Shown here piece by piece: positions 1-6,843 of a stretch of 12,681 bases of DNA (position 1 is its first letter; every line of letters begins with the position of its first letter). The stretch covers positions 1 through 12,681 of the forward strand of contig JALUTJ010000251.1 of the NCBI GenBank assembly GCA_027057985.1, written 5' to 3'. Position numbers and translations under genes: made by a program. Origin of the DNA: Chromatiales bacterium (GTDB lineage Bacteria > Pseudomonadota > Gammaproteobacteria > UBA6429 > Thiohalophilaceae). The notes under the pieces were generated by a model that was not told the origin of the DNA, did no database searches, and saw only the letters and a list, made by a program, of their open reading frames with translations.

Positions 1-225
1 AACCAGAAAACCAGGCTGCGACTCAACGTCATAAAACGTTTACGCGGTTGTTGATCTTTTCGACTTAGACTCATAATAAGAATAGTAGTGGCTTTCCCTG
101 TAGCGTAAAAATACATATCGCAGCCATCCTGAGAAAAAGGCAGGCACAGGCGATGACATCAGGTTATATATCGACCTGGAGAGAGAAATATTTAGTACTG
201 GAAGGCTTTTTCCAGGGAAAAGGGG
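1..225. other. Intergenic stretch at the window edge
   Basis: No credible gene is seen here. The stretch lies downstream of the MFS transporter gene, which ends at 226 on the minus strand. A short inverted repeat (CTGGAA at 198-203 with TTCCAG at 210-215) could form a hairpin in the transporter transcript. No T-run follows it on the minus strand, so it is not a convincing terminator. Confidence 0.5.
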
Positions 226-1515
226 TTACTTTTCGATCACATAATCCACGAGCATATCCCGGGCTTTTTCTTCGTTCACCAGCAGCAGTAAAATAGCCCC
301 GGCGAGGAAAAATACACTTACAGATAATATCGCTATTCGTGGACTCTGGCTCAAAAGCCCCACGATCCCCATCATTACCGGGCCGAGGACCGCCGCAAAT
401 TTACCCAGCATATTATAAAAACCGAAGAATTCGGCCGATTGTTTTTTTGGAATAATACGGGCATAAAAAGAACGGCTTAGCGCCTGTACCCCGCCCTGTA
501 CCAGGCCGATAATCACCGCCAGCAGGTAGAATTCCTGCACATCATCCATCCGTGTTGCCCATACGGTTGTGAAAAAATACACTGTGATGGCGAATAGAAT
601 ACCCTGCCGGGTACCGATATAGTTTGCCAGCCAGGCAAAAACCAGTGCCGCCGGGAAGCCGACAAACTGGGTAATCAACAAAGCCGTGATCAGGTCACCA
701 GAATTAAAACCAAGCGACATACCGTAATCCACGGCCATGCGGACAATGGTATCGACACCATCGATATAAAGCCAGTAAGCAAGAAGAAACAGCATCACCA
801 TGCGCAGTTTACGCACCTGGCGAAAAGTATGTTGCAGTTGTCTTATTCCAGCCAGTGCCTGTTGCATTATGCCCTGCGGATACTGCCGTGATTTTGTAGC
901 CGTAAGCTGTACATTGAAAAAAAGTGGCAGCGAAAAAACAAACCACCAGATTGATACTGTCAGAAATGAGAAGCGTACCGCCTCGGCAGCACTGGCAAAG
1001 CCAAAGACTTCCGGATGCAGGGTCATATAAACATCGAAGGCAAACAGAATACCGCCACCCAGGTAACCCAGTGAATAACCGAGGCTGGAAACCATATCAT
1101 ATTTGTTTTCATCACATATTCCAGTGAGCATGGCATCATAAAAAATAATGCTACCGGAAAATCCAGTTGCAGAAAGGGTAAACAGCACCAGTGCCAGTAG
1201 CGTTTCATGCTGAGCGACAAAATAAAGCGAGCCCGACATCAGGATTCCCAGTAAGGCAAAGAAAACAAGAAAGCGTTTTTTCAGATTACCTGCATCGGCA
1301 ATAGCCCCGAGTACCGGGGCGAGGATAACGATAATGGTACTGGCCACCGAGTTTGCCAGACCAAGCTGGAAGGTACTGGTGGTAACGTCACTGGCATCAC
1401 TCCAGTATTGTTTGAAAAAAAGTGGGAAGAAACCGGCAAGAATTACCGTGGCATAGGCCGAGTTGGCCCAGTCATACAGTGCCCATGAGAAGGTTTGCCG
1501 GTTTATCGCCAGCAT
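226..1515 (-). CDS. MFS transporter, UMF1 / Atg22-like family
   Basis: A 429-residue inner-membrane protein of about twelve hydrophobic segments. Its start, with WALYDWANSAYA at residues 11-22, is the hallmark of the UMF1 branch of the major facilitator superfamily, related to yeast vacuolar effluxer Atg22. The loop GAIADAGNLKKR near residues 71-82 matches the MFS signature between helices 2 and 3. Homologues are often annotated as MFS transporters of unknown substrate, and nothing here names one. The start is firm: the ATG at 1515-1513 shares one base with the stop codon of the upstream DUF3106-type gene (TAATG), which indicates translational coupling. It is the last gene of the sigma-factor operon, so it may export or import something linked to that response. 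Length and sequence look intact. Confidence 0.85.
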   Translation of the reverse strand: MLAINRQTFSWALYDWANSAYATVILAGFFPLFFKQYWSDASDVTTSTFQLGLANSVASTIIVILAPVLGAIADAGNLKKRFLVFFALLGILMSGSLYFVAQHETLLALVLFTLSATGFSGSIIFYDAMLTGICDENKYDMVSSLGYSLGYLGGGILFAFDVYMTLHPEVFGFASAAEAVRFSFLTVSIWWFVFSLPLFFNVQLTATKSRQYPQGIMQQALAGIRQLQHTFRQVRKLRMVMLFLLAYWLYIDGVDTIVRMAVDYGMSLGFNSGDLITALLITQFVGFPAALVFAWLANYIGTRQGILFAITVYFFTTVWATRMDDVQEFYLLAVIIGLVQGGVQALSRSFYARIIPKKQSAEFFGFYNMLGKFAAVLGPVMMGIVGLLSQSPRIAILSVSVFFLAGAILLLLVNEEKARDMLVDYVIEK

Positions 1516-2147
1516 TATCGGTGCATGCGCTGCCGCTGCTGACGAAACTGGCGGAATTTCTGCCGCATATTATCCCTTGCAGCTCTTCTTTCCGAGGGAG
1601 ACATGTTTTTCCAGTTACGTCTTAATTCATTGCGCTGTTGTCTTAATTGCTGACGTTGCTCAGCTGGCATTTCCTGTAGCACCTGGCGACGTTCCTGCAG
1701 CCGCTTGCGAAAAGCCGATCTTTCTTCGGCCGTCATATTCTGCCAGCGTTCACGTAATTTATACCGACGTTCCGGTGGCAGGCTTCTGAACCAGCGGCGC
1801 TGCTGAATAATACGCTGTCTTTCTTCAGGCGGCAGGCTACGAAACTTTTTAAACCGCTCGCGGATACGCTGGCGTTGCTCCGGCGTCATCTTACGCCAGC
1901 GTTTCAGGCGCTGCTTTGCCCGTTGCCGTTGCTCGGGGGTCATTTGCTGCCAGCGTTTAACACCTTTGAGGATACGTTCCTTTCTCTGTTGCGGGATATC
2001 CTGCCAGCGATCTTTGAAACGCTGCAATAGTTTCTGTTCATTTTCATTTAACTGATCCCATGCCACATCGCTATCAGCAAAAGCATGCACCGGCATCAAA
2101 ATCGTTGCCAGTAAAATTATAATTGGTATCACGCTATTCTTACTCAT
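1515..2147 (-). CDS. Exported arginine-rich DUF3106-type protein
   Basis: A 210-residue protein with a clear N-terminal signal peptide (hydrophobic residues 6-22, AFA-DS cleavage near residue 24), so probably periplasmic. The mature part is almost all predicted helix, rich in Arg, Gln and Glu. It is built from imperfect repeats of about 17-18 residues around W-x-x-M-T-P-E-Q-R-Q-R (clear copies begin near residues 65, 84 and 135, with degenerate copies after). This is the pattern of DUF3106, a proteobacterial family of unknown function often found next to an ECF sigma factor and a membrane anti-sigma-like protein, as here. The MTPEQR helices recall the LTxxQ motifs of CpxP/Spy periplasmic proteins, but that is only a resemblance. 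The start ATG overlaps the upstream stop by 8 bases, and the stop overlaps the MFS start by one. Confidence 0.8.
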   Translation of the reverse strand: MSKNSVIPIIILLATILMPVHAFADSDVAWDQLNENEQKLLQRFKDRWQDIPQQRKERILKGVKRWQQMTPEQRQRAKQRLKRWRKMTPEQRQRIRERFKKFRSLPPEERQRIIQQRRWFRSLPPERRYKLRERWQNMTAEERSAFRKRLQERRQVLQEMPAEQRQQLRQQRNELRRNWKNMSPSERRAARDNMRQKFRQFRQQRQRMHR

Positions 2148-2364
2148 GGGTATTACTCGTTTTAAGGTTCTGCCCGGTTAAATCCTGTTGTGCCCTGTCT
2201 CCTGCACCATCATCCATTTCTGTTTCTATATAGGCCCTGTCCTGCTGGTCATACATAGCAAGAAACTCGAACAGGTCCAGGTCCTGCTCATTATTTTCCT
2301 GCTCAGCCGCATACAATGGTGCGAACAACAGGCTCAGTAAAATAAATAACCATCTAGCTGGCAT
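2140..2364 (-). CDS. Small exported acidic protein, function unknown
   Basis: I do not recognise this 74-residue protein. I start it at the ATG at 2364-2362, which overlaps the end of the anti-sigma-like gene by 11 bases and directly opens a signal peptide (MPARWLFILLSLLFAPLYA, cleaved before AEQEN). A longer in-frame start at 2409 would place 15 polar residues before the signal and is less likely. The mature chain is about 55 residues and strongly acidic (LDLFEFLAMYDQQDRAYIETEMDD), unlike the basic DUF3106-type protein that follows. Its stop overlaps that gene's start by 8 bases, so the two are probably made together. Opposite charge and coupled translation make a binding partner of the basic protein possible, but that is inference. 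Confidence 0.65.
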   Translation of the reverse strand: MPARWLFILLSLLFAPLYAAEQENNEQDLDLFEFLAMYDQQDRAYIETEMDDGAGDRAQQDLTGQNLKTSNTHE

Positions 2365-2692
2365 ATTCTTCTGACTCCGCCAGCCATTGCATAAATTCCA
2401 TGTCTTCAAGCAGTTCCAGGCTTTCTGTTGAAGTCAGCATTTCCAGGTCGGCCGCTGTTTCGATATCCGTACCCGGTACAGTATTTTGCTGTTTAACAAA
2501 CAGGCTGATAGACAATGCTGCAATAGCAAAAGCTGCCACCATTGTTTTTGAAAAACGAAAACTGAAAATCGGCTTACCGGATTTTTCCAGTGCAGCATAC
2601 CTTGCCTGCTGTAAACGGCGGGCAATATCAACCGGCACAGTTTCCAGGCTGTCATCGAGCTGTTTTTTTAACCTGTTTTCAAAATTATCCAT
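2354..2692 (-). CDS. Membrane anti-sigma-like protein (DUF3619-like)
   Basis: A 112-residue protein with a cytoplasmic N-terminus, one membrane segment near residues 49-68 (FSKTMVAAFAIAALSISLFV) and a short acidic periplasmic tail ending in LELLEDMEFMQWLAE. This layout, and its place directly after an ECF-type sigma gene, fit a membrane anti-sigma factor. The N-terminal ENRLKKQLDDSLETVPVDIA followed by RRLQQARYAALE and the tail resemble DUF3619 proteins, which sit between sigma factor and DUF3106 genes in many proteobacteria. The canonical zinc-binding anti-sigma motif (HxxxCxxC) is absent. Two starts are possible: GTG at 2701 or ATG at 2692, three codons on. I use the ATG, which overlaps the sigma stop by 8 bases, like the other junctions in this operon. 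The anti-sigma role is inferred. Confidence 0.65.
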   Translation of the reverse strand: MDNFENRLKKQLDDSLETVPVDIARRLQQARYAALEKSGKPIFSFRFSKTMVAAFAIAALSISLFVKQQNTVPGTDIETAADLEMLTSTESLELLEDMEFMQWLAESEEYAS

Positions 2693-3227
2693 CTTCTTCA
2701 CCCAGCATTGTTTTTAATGCCTGTATAGCTCTTGAATAATGCGTTTTTACACTGCCACTGCTGATAGCCATGGCCTCTGCCGTTTGCTTTACATCCAGAC
2801 CTTCCCAGTTACGTAATAAAAAGACCTGTTGCTGTCGTAAGGGTAACTGTTGCAAAGCCAGTTGCAGTTTTTCAATTTCCATCTCACCACTTATCTTGCG
2901 AACCGGATCATGTATAGCTTCATCGGCAACACCCTGTATCGGGTCATCCTCTTCATCATCATCGTTGTTGCCAAACCAGCTCTGAAAAATGCCCCGCACT
3001 TTCTGCCTGCGGTAATGATCTTTTATCCGGTTCTGCACGATGCGATAGAACAGCGGTGGCCATTCTTCCGGCCTGCGTCCAGCATACTTGCTGGCCAGCA
3101 GCAGCATTGCATCCTGAACGATATCAAGGGCATCATCCACGTTCGAAGTTGCCAGCTGTGCCATGCGATAGGCACGCTTTTCGACACTTTTTAAGAACTG
3201 TTCAATTTGCCCGGTATCTGTATTCAT
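2685..3227 (-). CDS. ECF-type RNA polymerase sigma factor
   Basis: A sigma-70-family factor of about 180 residues. Region 2 runs from about residue 9 to 75 and includes DDALDIVQDAM (31-41, region 2.2) and YRIVQNRIKDHYRR (61-74, region 2.4). Region 4 (about 119-176) includes LPLRQQQVFLLRNWEGLDVK and the helix-turn-helix around QTAEAMAISSGSVKTHYSRA. The linker is short and very acidic (NNDDDEEDDP, 88-97). With regions 2 and 4 only, it belongs to the ECF group. I start it at ATG 3227 because homologues begin close to the IEQFLKSVEKRA helix. An ATG at 3320 is in frame but would add 31 unlikely residues and run through two palindromes that look regulatory. The gene leads the overlapping operon running to 226 and probably controls its own transcription. 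Confidence 0.87.
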   Translation of the reverse strand: MNTDTGQIEQFLKSVEKRAYRMAQLATSNVDDALDIVQDAMLLLASKYAGRRPEEWPPLFYRIVQNRIKDHYRRQKVRGIFQSWFGNNDDDEEDDPIQGVADEAIHDPVRKISGEMEIEKLQLALQQLPLRQQQVFLLRNWEGLDVKQTAEAMAISSGSVKTHYSRAIQALKTMLGEEDG

Positions 3228-3248
3228 GTGCGCATCTACTAAAGGTAA

Positions 3249-3290
3249 TGTCACAGTGACACCCGACAGGGTATTTACCCCGCCGGGTGT
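3249..3290 (-). promoter_or_regulatory. Two inverted repeats upstream of the sigma factor
   Basis: A perfect 13-base palindrome, TGTCACAGTGACA (3249-3261), abuts a larger inverted repeat: ACACCCG at 3259-3265 pairs with CGGGTGT at 3284-3290, with an inner GGG/CCC pair around TATTTA. They lie 22 to 63 bases before the sigma start. They could be an operator for a dimeric regulator or a structured 5' leader. No T-run follows on either strand, so a terminator is unlikely. I cannot pick a reliable promoter here. Confidence 0.45.
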
Positions 3291-3351
3291 ATGACCATAA
3301 CATAATTTCTTAAGAAACATGACTGTTATGCCCTGTCACTGCAAACGACCA

Positions 3352-4101
3352 TCAGTGTGCACGACGATGAACACCGTTACCAACCCGGTCAAAGCGACGT
3401 TCGATGCGGTTACCCCTGCGATCCAGACGACGCTCGATACGGTTGCCCTTGCGATCCAGGCGACGCTCGATACGATTACCTTTGCGATCCAGACGGTTGG
3501 CGAGGCGCTCATTACCCCGCGCCGCAGCTCGTTCGGCAGCCCTGTCGAGACGATCATTGATGCGCTCACCACGACGATCCAGGCGGTTATTGATACGGTC
3601 ACCACGACGGTCAAGACGGTCATTGATGCGTTCACCACGCTTATCCATGCGACGATCAAAACGATGTGCCAGGCGTTTACGTTGCTCCGGGGTCAGGTCA
3701 CGAAAATCACGTTCACCCAGGCGATGTTCAATTCGATTACCCTTGCGATCTAGCCGATCTTCAATACGGTTACCTTTCCGATCAAGGCGGTTTTCAATTC
3801 GGTTGCCTTTCATGTCAAGACGGTTCTCAATCCGGTTACCCTTCATGTCTAGACGATGTGCCAGGCGATCATTGCCATTTTCAGCGGCCCGTTCAGCGGC
3901 CCGGTCAAGGCGGTTATTGATGTTCTCACCGCGTTGATCGAGGCGATTATTGATATTCTCGCCACGCTGATCCAGTCGTTGATTGATATTTTCACCACGC
4001 TGGTCGAGGCGATCATTAATCTGTTCTCCCAGATCATCGGCCATGGCCGGAAAGGCGCTGGAGAGTACAAGTGCAGATACAGCTAAAATAGGTAATTTCA
4101 T
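3352..4101 (-). CDS. Exported arginine-rich 11-residue-repeat protein
   Basis: I do not recognise a named family. The 249-residue product has a clean signal peptide (MKLPILAVSALVLSSAFPAMA, cleaved before DDL). The ATG at 4101 is chosen because AGGAG (4113-4109) precedes it by 7 bases; an ATG at 4119 lacks this. The mature chain is nearly all 11-residue units of the type I-N-x-R-L-D-x-R-G-E-x or R-L-D-x-K-G-N-R-I-E-x. It falls into two similar halves (residues 28-129 and 159-241), each with RAAERAA near its middle, separated by a non-repeat linker with DLTPEQRKRL (135-144). It has no Cys, Trp or Tyr. Eleven-residue periodicity is typical of right-handed coiled coils, so a long periplasmic or surface helix is likely. 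The C-terminal half is visibly more basic. An intrinsic terminator lies upstream, so it has its own promoter. Confidence 0.8.
   Translation of the reverse strand: MKLPILAVSALVLSSAFPAMADDLGEQINDRLDQRGENINQRLDQRGENINNRLDQRGENINNRLDRAAERAAENGNDRLAHRLDMKGNRIENRLDMKGNRIENRLDRKGNRIEDRLDRKGNRIEHRLGERDFRDLTPEQRKRLAHRFDRRMDKRGERINDRLDRRGDRINNRLDRRGERINDRLDRAAERAAARGNERLANRLDRKGNRIERRLDRKGNRIERRLDRRGNRIERRFDRVGNGVHRRAH
3379..3627 (-). repeat. 33-bp tandem repeat array, C-terminal block
   Basis: Here the DNA encoding residues 159-241 of the exported repeat protein repeats every 33 bases (one 11-residue unit). Neighbouring units around 3420-3490 differ at only a few positions, as in CGATCCAGACGACGCTCGAT against CGATCCAGGCGACGCTCGAT. 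Such close copies suggest recent duplication and possible copy-number variation between strains. Confidence 0.8.
3715..4020 (-). repeat. 33-bp tandem repeat array, N-terminal block
   Basis: This array encodes residues 28-129 of the exported repeat protein, again with a 33-base period. It holds two unit subtypes: RLDQRGENIN-type units on the N-terminal side and RLD(M/R)KGNRIE-type units after the RAAERAA segment. The same order of subtypes recurs in the other block, so the gene probably grew first by unit duplication and then by duplication of a whole half. Confidence 0.8.
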
Positions 4102-4191
4102 GATTTGGCTCCTGTTCATTAATGTTGTGTTGGTTTACTGAATACAACGCCCGGGAGGAGGAATGGTTGACAGAAAAGGCGAAAAAAAGAC

Positions 4192-4221
4192 AAAAAAATA
4201 CCCCTTGCGGGGCATTTTTTT
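4192..4221 (-). terminator. Intrinsic terminator after the truncated haemoglobin
   Basis: CCCC (4201-4204), loop TTGC, GGGG (4209-4212), flanked by seven A on one side and seven T on the other. On the minus strand it lies about 25 bases past the haemoglobin stop and ends in a run of seven U, so it closes the haemoglobin transcript. Its symmetry would let it work on the plus strand as well. It separates the haemoglobin gene from the repeat-protein gene. Confidence 0.8.
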
Positions 4222-4245
4222 AATTTTCATAATAAAAACAGTGTG

Positions 4246-4671
4246 TTAGCACTTTGGAAAATTTAGAATTGGCTGATTCGGGTAGGCCTGGGTGCACTCT
4301 GATTCCGTCTTTTTCACCACCGCCCGTTTCAGAGTGCGGTCTGCTTCAAGCCACTCTTCACGTAAACCATCGTCAATACCAGCCTCGCGGATGGCATCGG
4401 ATAACAGTTGCGAGCGCAGCTCAAACAGCTCATCGGTAATCAGCATGTGCTGATGTGCGGATTTCGGCGATTTTCCACCATATATCTTCGGCCCGCCCAT
4501 AAGCTGACTCATAAAATCGGTTTGCTGGTTTTCAAGCACTTCCTGAGGCTTGTCGGTAAAAAACTTGCTCAGCCAGGGGTGGGCAAATGCCTTGTCATAG
4601 AAAATCCGGTGTACCTTTTCCAGGGTGGGTTTACCGCCAAGGCGATCATACAGGGTTTTATCAATTGCCAT
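4246..4671 (-). CDS. Group 1 truncated haemoglobin
   Basis: A 141-residue 2-on-2 globin, probably cytoplasmic, of a family that binds oxygen or nitric oxide. Aligned by eye with mycobacterial HbN, LYDRLGG (7-13) opens the fold, Tyr25 is at B10, Leu46 at E7, Gln50 at E11, GGPKIYGG covers 59-66, and His73 in KSAHQHMLI is the proximal F8 haem ligand. These residues fit group 1 rather than group 2 or 3. The chain continues past the globin core with a polar tail containing Cys126 and a terminal Cys141. The start has a weak purine-rich site (AAAGAGAGC) before the ATG. It follows prfC on the same strand after a 159-base gap and ends at a strong terminator. Role here, such as NO detoxification or oxygen handling, is inferred from the family only. 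Confidence 0.87.
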   Translation of the reverse strand: MAIDKTLYDRLGGKPTLEKVHRIFYDKAFAHPWLSKFFTDKPQEVLENQQTDFMSQLMGGPKIYGGKSPKSAHQHMLITDELFELRSQLLSDAIREAGIDDGLREEWLEADRTLKRAVVKKTESECTQAYPNQPILNFPKC

Positions 4672-4732
4672 TTTGCTCTCTTTACAGTATCGAATATTAC
4701 TATATCCTTATATCGGCAGAAAAAGAGCAAAC

Positions 4733-4766
4733 TTAAAAAAAAAATCACCTGTCCCCCCATGCAGGG
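4733..4766 (-). terminator. Possible weak terminator after prfC
   Basis: On the minus strand, CTCCC and GGGGG can pair across TGCAT (with one G-U pair), and a run of ten T follows about nine bases later. The gap between stem and T-run makes this weaker than a standard intrinsic terminator. If it does not work, prfC and the haemoglobin gene would share a transcript. Confidence 0.3.
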
Positions 4767-4830
4767 AGATAAAACTAAGCTACAGCTAAATTCTCTGTTT
4801 TTTCAGTGAGTTAGTCCCTGAAAAATGACT

Positions 4831-6414
4831 TTAGTGCTCGCGCGTGGCACGGAAATTCACTTCTGGCCAGCGCTCGATGGTTAAGTCGAGGTTAACTTTT
4901 GTCGGTGCAAGATAGGTCAGGCTGCCACCGGCATCCAGCGCCAGATTCTCACTGACCTTTTTCTGGAATTCGGCAAACTTCTTTTCGTCCTCACATTCAA
5001 CCCAGCGCGCCGTATTCACATTGACCGCTTCAAAACCACATTCGACACCATATTCTTCCTTGAGACGGAAAGCCACCACGTCAAACTGCAGCACACCCAC
5101 CGCGCCAACGATAACATCATTATTATTGATGGGACGAAATACCTGGGTGGCCCCTTCTTCACTGAGTTGATCCAGCCCTTTTTGCAGCGCTTTCATTTTT
5201 AAAGGATCTTTCAGGCGCACACGGCGAAACAGTTCCGGGGCAAAATTAGGAATGCCGCTGAACTTGAGTGATTCCCCCTGAGTAAAGGTATCCCCAATCT
5301 GGATGGTGCCGTGATTGTGCAGGCCAATGATATCGCCGGGATAGGCCTTATCGACATGCTCACGATCACTGGCCATAAAGGTAATGGCATTGGCCACTTT
5401 CACATCCTTGTTAATCCGTACATGCTTCATCTTCATGCCCTGCTCGTATATCCCCGAACAGATGCGCATAAAGGCCACCCTGTCCCGGTGTGCCGGATCC
5501 ATATTGGCCTGGATTTTAAAAATAAAGCCGGTAAATTTTTCTTCTTCCGGTTTTACCAGCCTTTCATGCGTTTCACGCGGTTGTGGACCCGGCGCAGCCG
5601 AAACAAAATAGTCCAGTAATTCTTCTATACCAAAGTTATTGATGGCAGAACCAAAAAAAACCGGTGTCAGTTTACCAGCAAGAAAGGCCTGCTTGTCGAA
5701 CTCGTGACTCGCCCCTTTTACCAGCTCGATCTCATCACGCAGTTCTCCTGCCACGGTTTCACCCAGCACTTCATCGAGCTGTGGATTATCCAGCCCCTGT
5801 ATCACTTCCCCCTGCTGGATCCTGCCGCCATGGGTGGCGCTGAACAGGTGCACCGAATCATTATATAAATGGAATACCCCTTTTAAACTTTTCCCCATAC
5901 CAATCGGCCAGGTAATCGGTGCACACTGAATCTTCAAAATGTCTTCGACTTCATCCAGCAATTCAATCGGTTCGCGTCCTTCCCGATCCAGCTTGTTGAT
6001 AAAGGTCAGGATAGGCGTATCACGCAGGCGACAGACATCCATTAGCTTGATGGTGCGATCTTCAACACCCTTGGCACAGTCAATCACCATCAATGCCGAA
6101 TCGACAGCGGTTAAAGTGCGATAGGTATCTTCTGAAAAATCCTCATGGCCGGGGGTATCCAGCAGGTTGACGATACATTCCTTATAAGGAAACTGCATCA
6201 CAGCGGATGTTACCGAGATACCACGCTGCTTTTCCAGCTCCATCCAGTCCGAGGTCGCATGCCGATCCGCCTTCTTGCCTTTAACCGTTCCGGCAGACTG
6301 GATCGCACGCCCGTATAACAGCAACTTTTCAGTCAGGGTGGTTTTACCGGCATCGGGATGGGAAATAATCGCAAAGGTACGACGACGATTAAGTTCCTGG
6401 ATAAATGAAGACAT
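4831..6414 (-). CDS. prfC: Peptide chain release factor 3
   Basis: A 527-residue translational GTPase, close to the 529 of E. coli RF3. It removes RF1 or RF2 from the ribosome after peptide release and acts in the cytoplasm. GTPase motifs are intact: the P-loop HPDAGKTT at 19-26, RGISVTSA at 64-71 (switch I), DTPGHED at 86-92 and NKLD at 140-143. RF3-specific sequence follows, including the [17 protein letters not shown] and [17 protein letters not shown] regions. The ATG at 6414 matches the usual [25 protein letters not shown] beginning in position and context, though its ribosome-binding site is weak. A TAAAAT box (6465-6460) upstream could be a -10 element, but no good -35 matches it. It is divergent from the small plus-strand gene at 6615, with 200 bases between them. 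Confidence 0.97.
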   Translation of the reverse strand: MSSFIQELNRRRTFAIISHPDAGKTTLTEKLLLYGRAIQSAGTVKGKKADRHATSDWMELEKQRGISVTSAVMQFPYKECIVNLLDTPGHEDFSEDTYRTLTAVDSALMVIDCAKGVEDRTIKLMDVCRLRDTPILTFINKLDREGREPIELLDEVEDILKIQCAPITWPIGMGKSLKGVFHLYNDSVHLFSATHGGRIQQGEVIQGLDNPQLDEVLGETVAGELRDEIELVKGASHEFDKQAFLAGKLTPVFFGSAINNFGIEELLDYFVSAAPGPQPRETHERLVKPEEEKFTGFIFKIQANMDPAHRDRVAFMRICSGIYEQGMKMKHVRINKDVKVANAITFMASDREHVDKAYPGDIIGLHNHGTIQIGDTFTQGESLKFSGIPNFAPELFRRVRLKDPLKMKALQKGLDQLSEEGATQVFRPINNNDVIVGAVGVLQFDVVAFRLKEEYGVECGFEAVNVNTARWVECEDEKKFAEFQKKVSENLALDAGGSLTYLAPTKVNLDLTIERWPEVNFRATREH

Positions 6415-6536
6415 GAAATTAAAACTCTGTGTTTGGCTGAATATCAGAAATAAGTCGCTATTTTACCTGAAAAAAATTGCATAAAGCAGCAACTGTTATA
6501 AATTTTTTAAAAACCGGCTGTAATTACCATATTTTC

Positions 6537-6565
6537 TTGACCTTACGGCATTTCTTTCCTATATC
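6537..6565 (+). promoter_or_regulatory. Sigma-70 promoter of the small HMA-like gene
   Basis: TTGACC (6537-6542) and TATATC (6560-6565) are separated by exactly 17 bases, close to the -35 and -10 consensus. Transcription would start near 6572, leaving a 5' untranslated region of about 43 bases before the gene at 6615. Confidence 0.6.
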
Positions 6566-6614
6566 AATCAAGGAGAGACATATTTTCCTGTTAATAACGA
6601 TGAGAGGTGGAAGC

Positions 6615-6836
6615 ATGCACTCTATACAGGTCTATATTGATGAAGAACTTGATAACCAGTCATTAAAGAAGTTGCGCGCCATGATGAAACAACTTCCTCA
6701 TGTTACCAATGTCGAAATCAATGATGAACGCCCCCATGACCTGCTAGTGGAATACGAGGAACATTATAATATTCCCATGCTGGTGATGGACAAGCTACAT
6801 CATCAGGGGCTGCACCCGGATATTATCTCTGCCTGA
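6615..6836 (+). CDS. Small histidine-rich HMA-like protein, unknown role
   Basis: A 73-residue cytoplasmic protein with no signal peptide. The order of predicted elements (strand HSIQVYID, helix NQSLKKLRAMMKQL, strand VTNVEIND, strand DLLVEYE, helix MLVMDKLHHQ) is the ferredoxin-like pattern of heavy-metal-associated (HMA) domains. The CxxC metal site is absent and the protein has no cysteine at all. It has seven histidines (residues 2, 29, 41, 50, 62, 63, 67), so another metal site is conceivable. I start it at ATG 6615 because GAGGTGG lies just before it. An upstream in-frame ATG at 6600 overlaps that site, and one at 6477 lies before the promoter. It is the only plus-strand gene here and stops 7 bases from the rimI stop in convergent orientation. 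Function is unknown. Confidence 0.7.
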   Translation: MHSIQVYIDEELDNQSLKKLRAMMKQLPHVTNVEINDERPHDLLVEYEEHYNIPMLVMDKLHHQGLHPDIISA

Positions 6837-6843
6837 TTGATTC

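Noticed and set aside
3228..3320. Upstream in-frame ATG extending the sigma factor by 31 residues
   Set aside because: The added residues do not fit the family's start and would cover two palindromes and a hairpin. The ATG at 3227 fits better.
3319..3937. Long open frames on the plus strand opposite the repeat gene, including a 177-codon Arg/Ser-rich frame at 3404-3937 and a 144-codon frame at 3319-3753
   Set aside because: A 33-base repeat without stops in one frame keeps the other frames open too. The minus-strand frame alone has a signal peptide, a ribosome-binding site and non-repeat ends.
3379..4020. Possible CRISPR array or non-coding tandem repeat
   Set aside because: The 33-base units abut with no unique spacers, and they keep one reading frame that encodes regular 11-residue units of an exported protein.
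4163..4249. A 28-codon plus-strand frame preceded by GGAGGAGG
   Set aside because: The purine run is the complement of a pyrimidine-rich stretch before the repeat gene, the frame passes straight through the terminator at 4192-4221, and the peptide resembles nothing.
4799..4825. Inverted repeat TTTTTCAG / CTGAAAAA just past the prfC stop as a terminator
   Set aside because: The stem is A/T-rich with an 11-base loop, and no T-run follows it on the minus strand.
6477..6614. N-terminal extension of the small HMA-like gene
   Set aside because: The extension contains the predicted promoter and the ribosome-binding site of the start at 6615, and its residues do not look like part of the domain.
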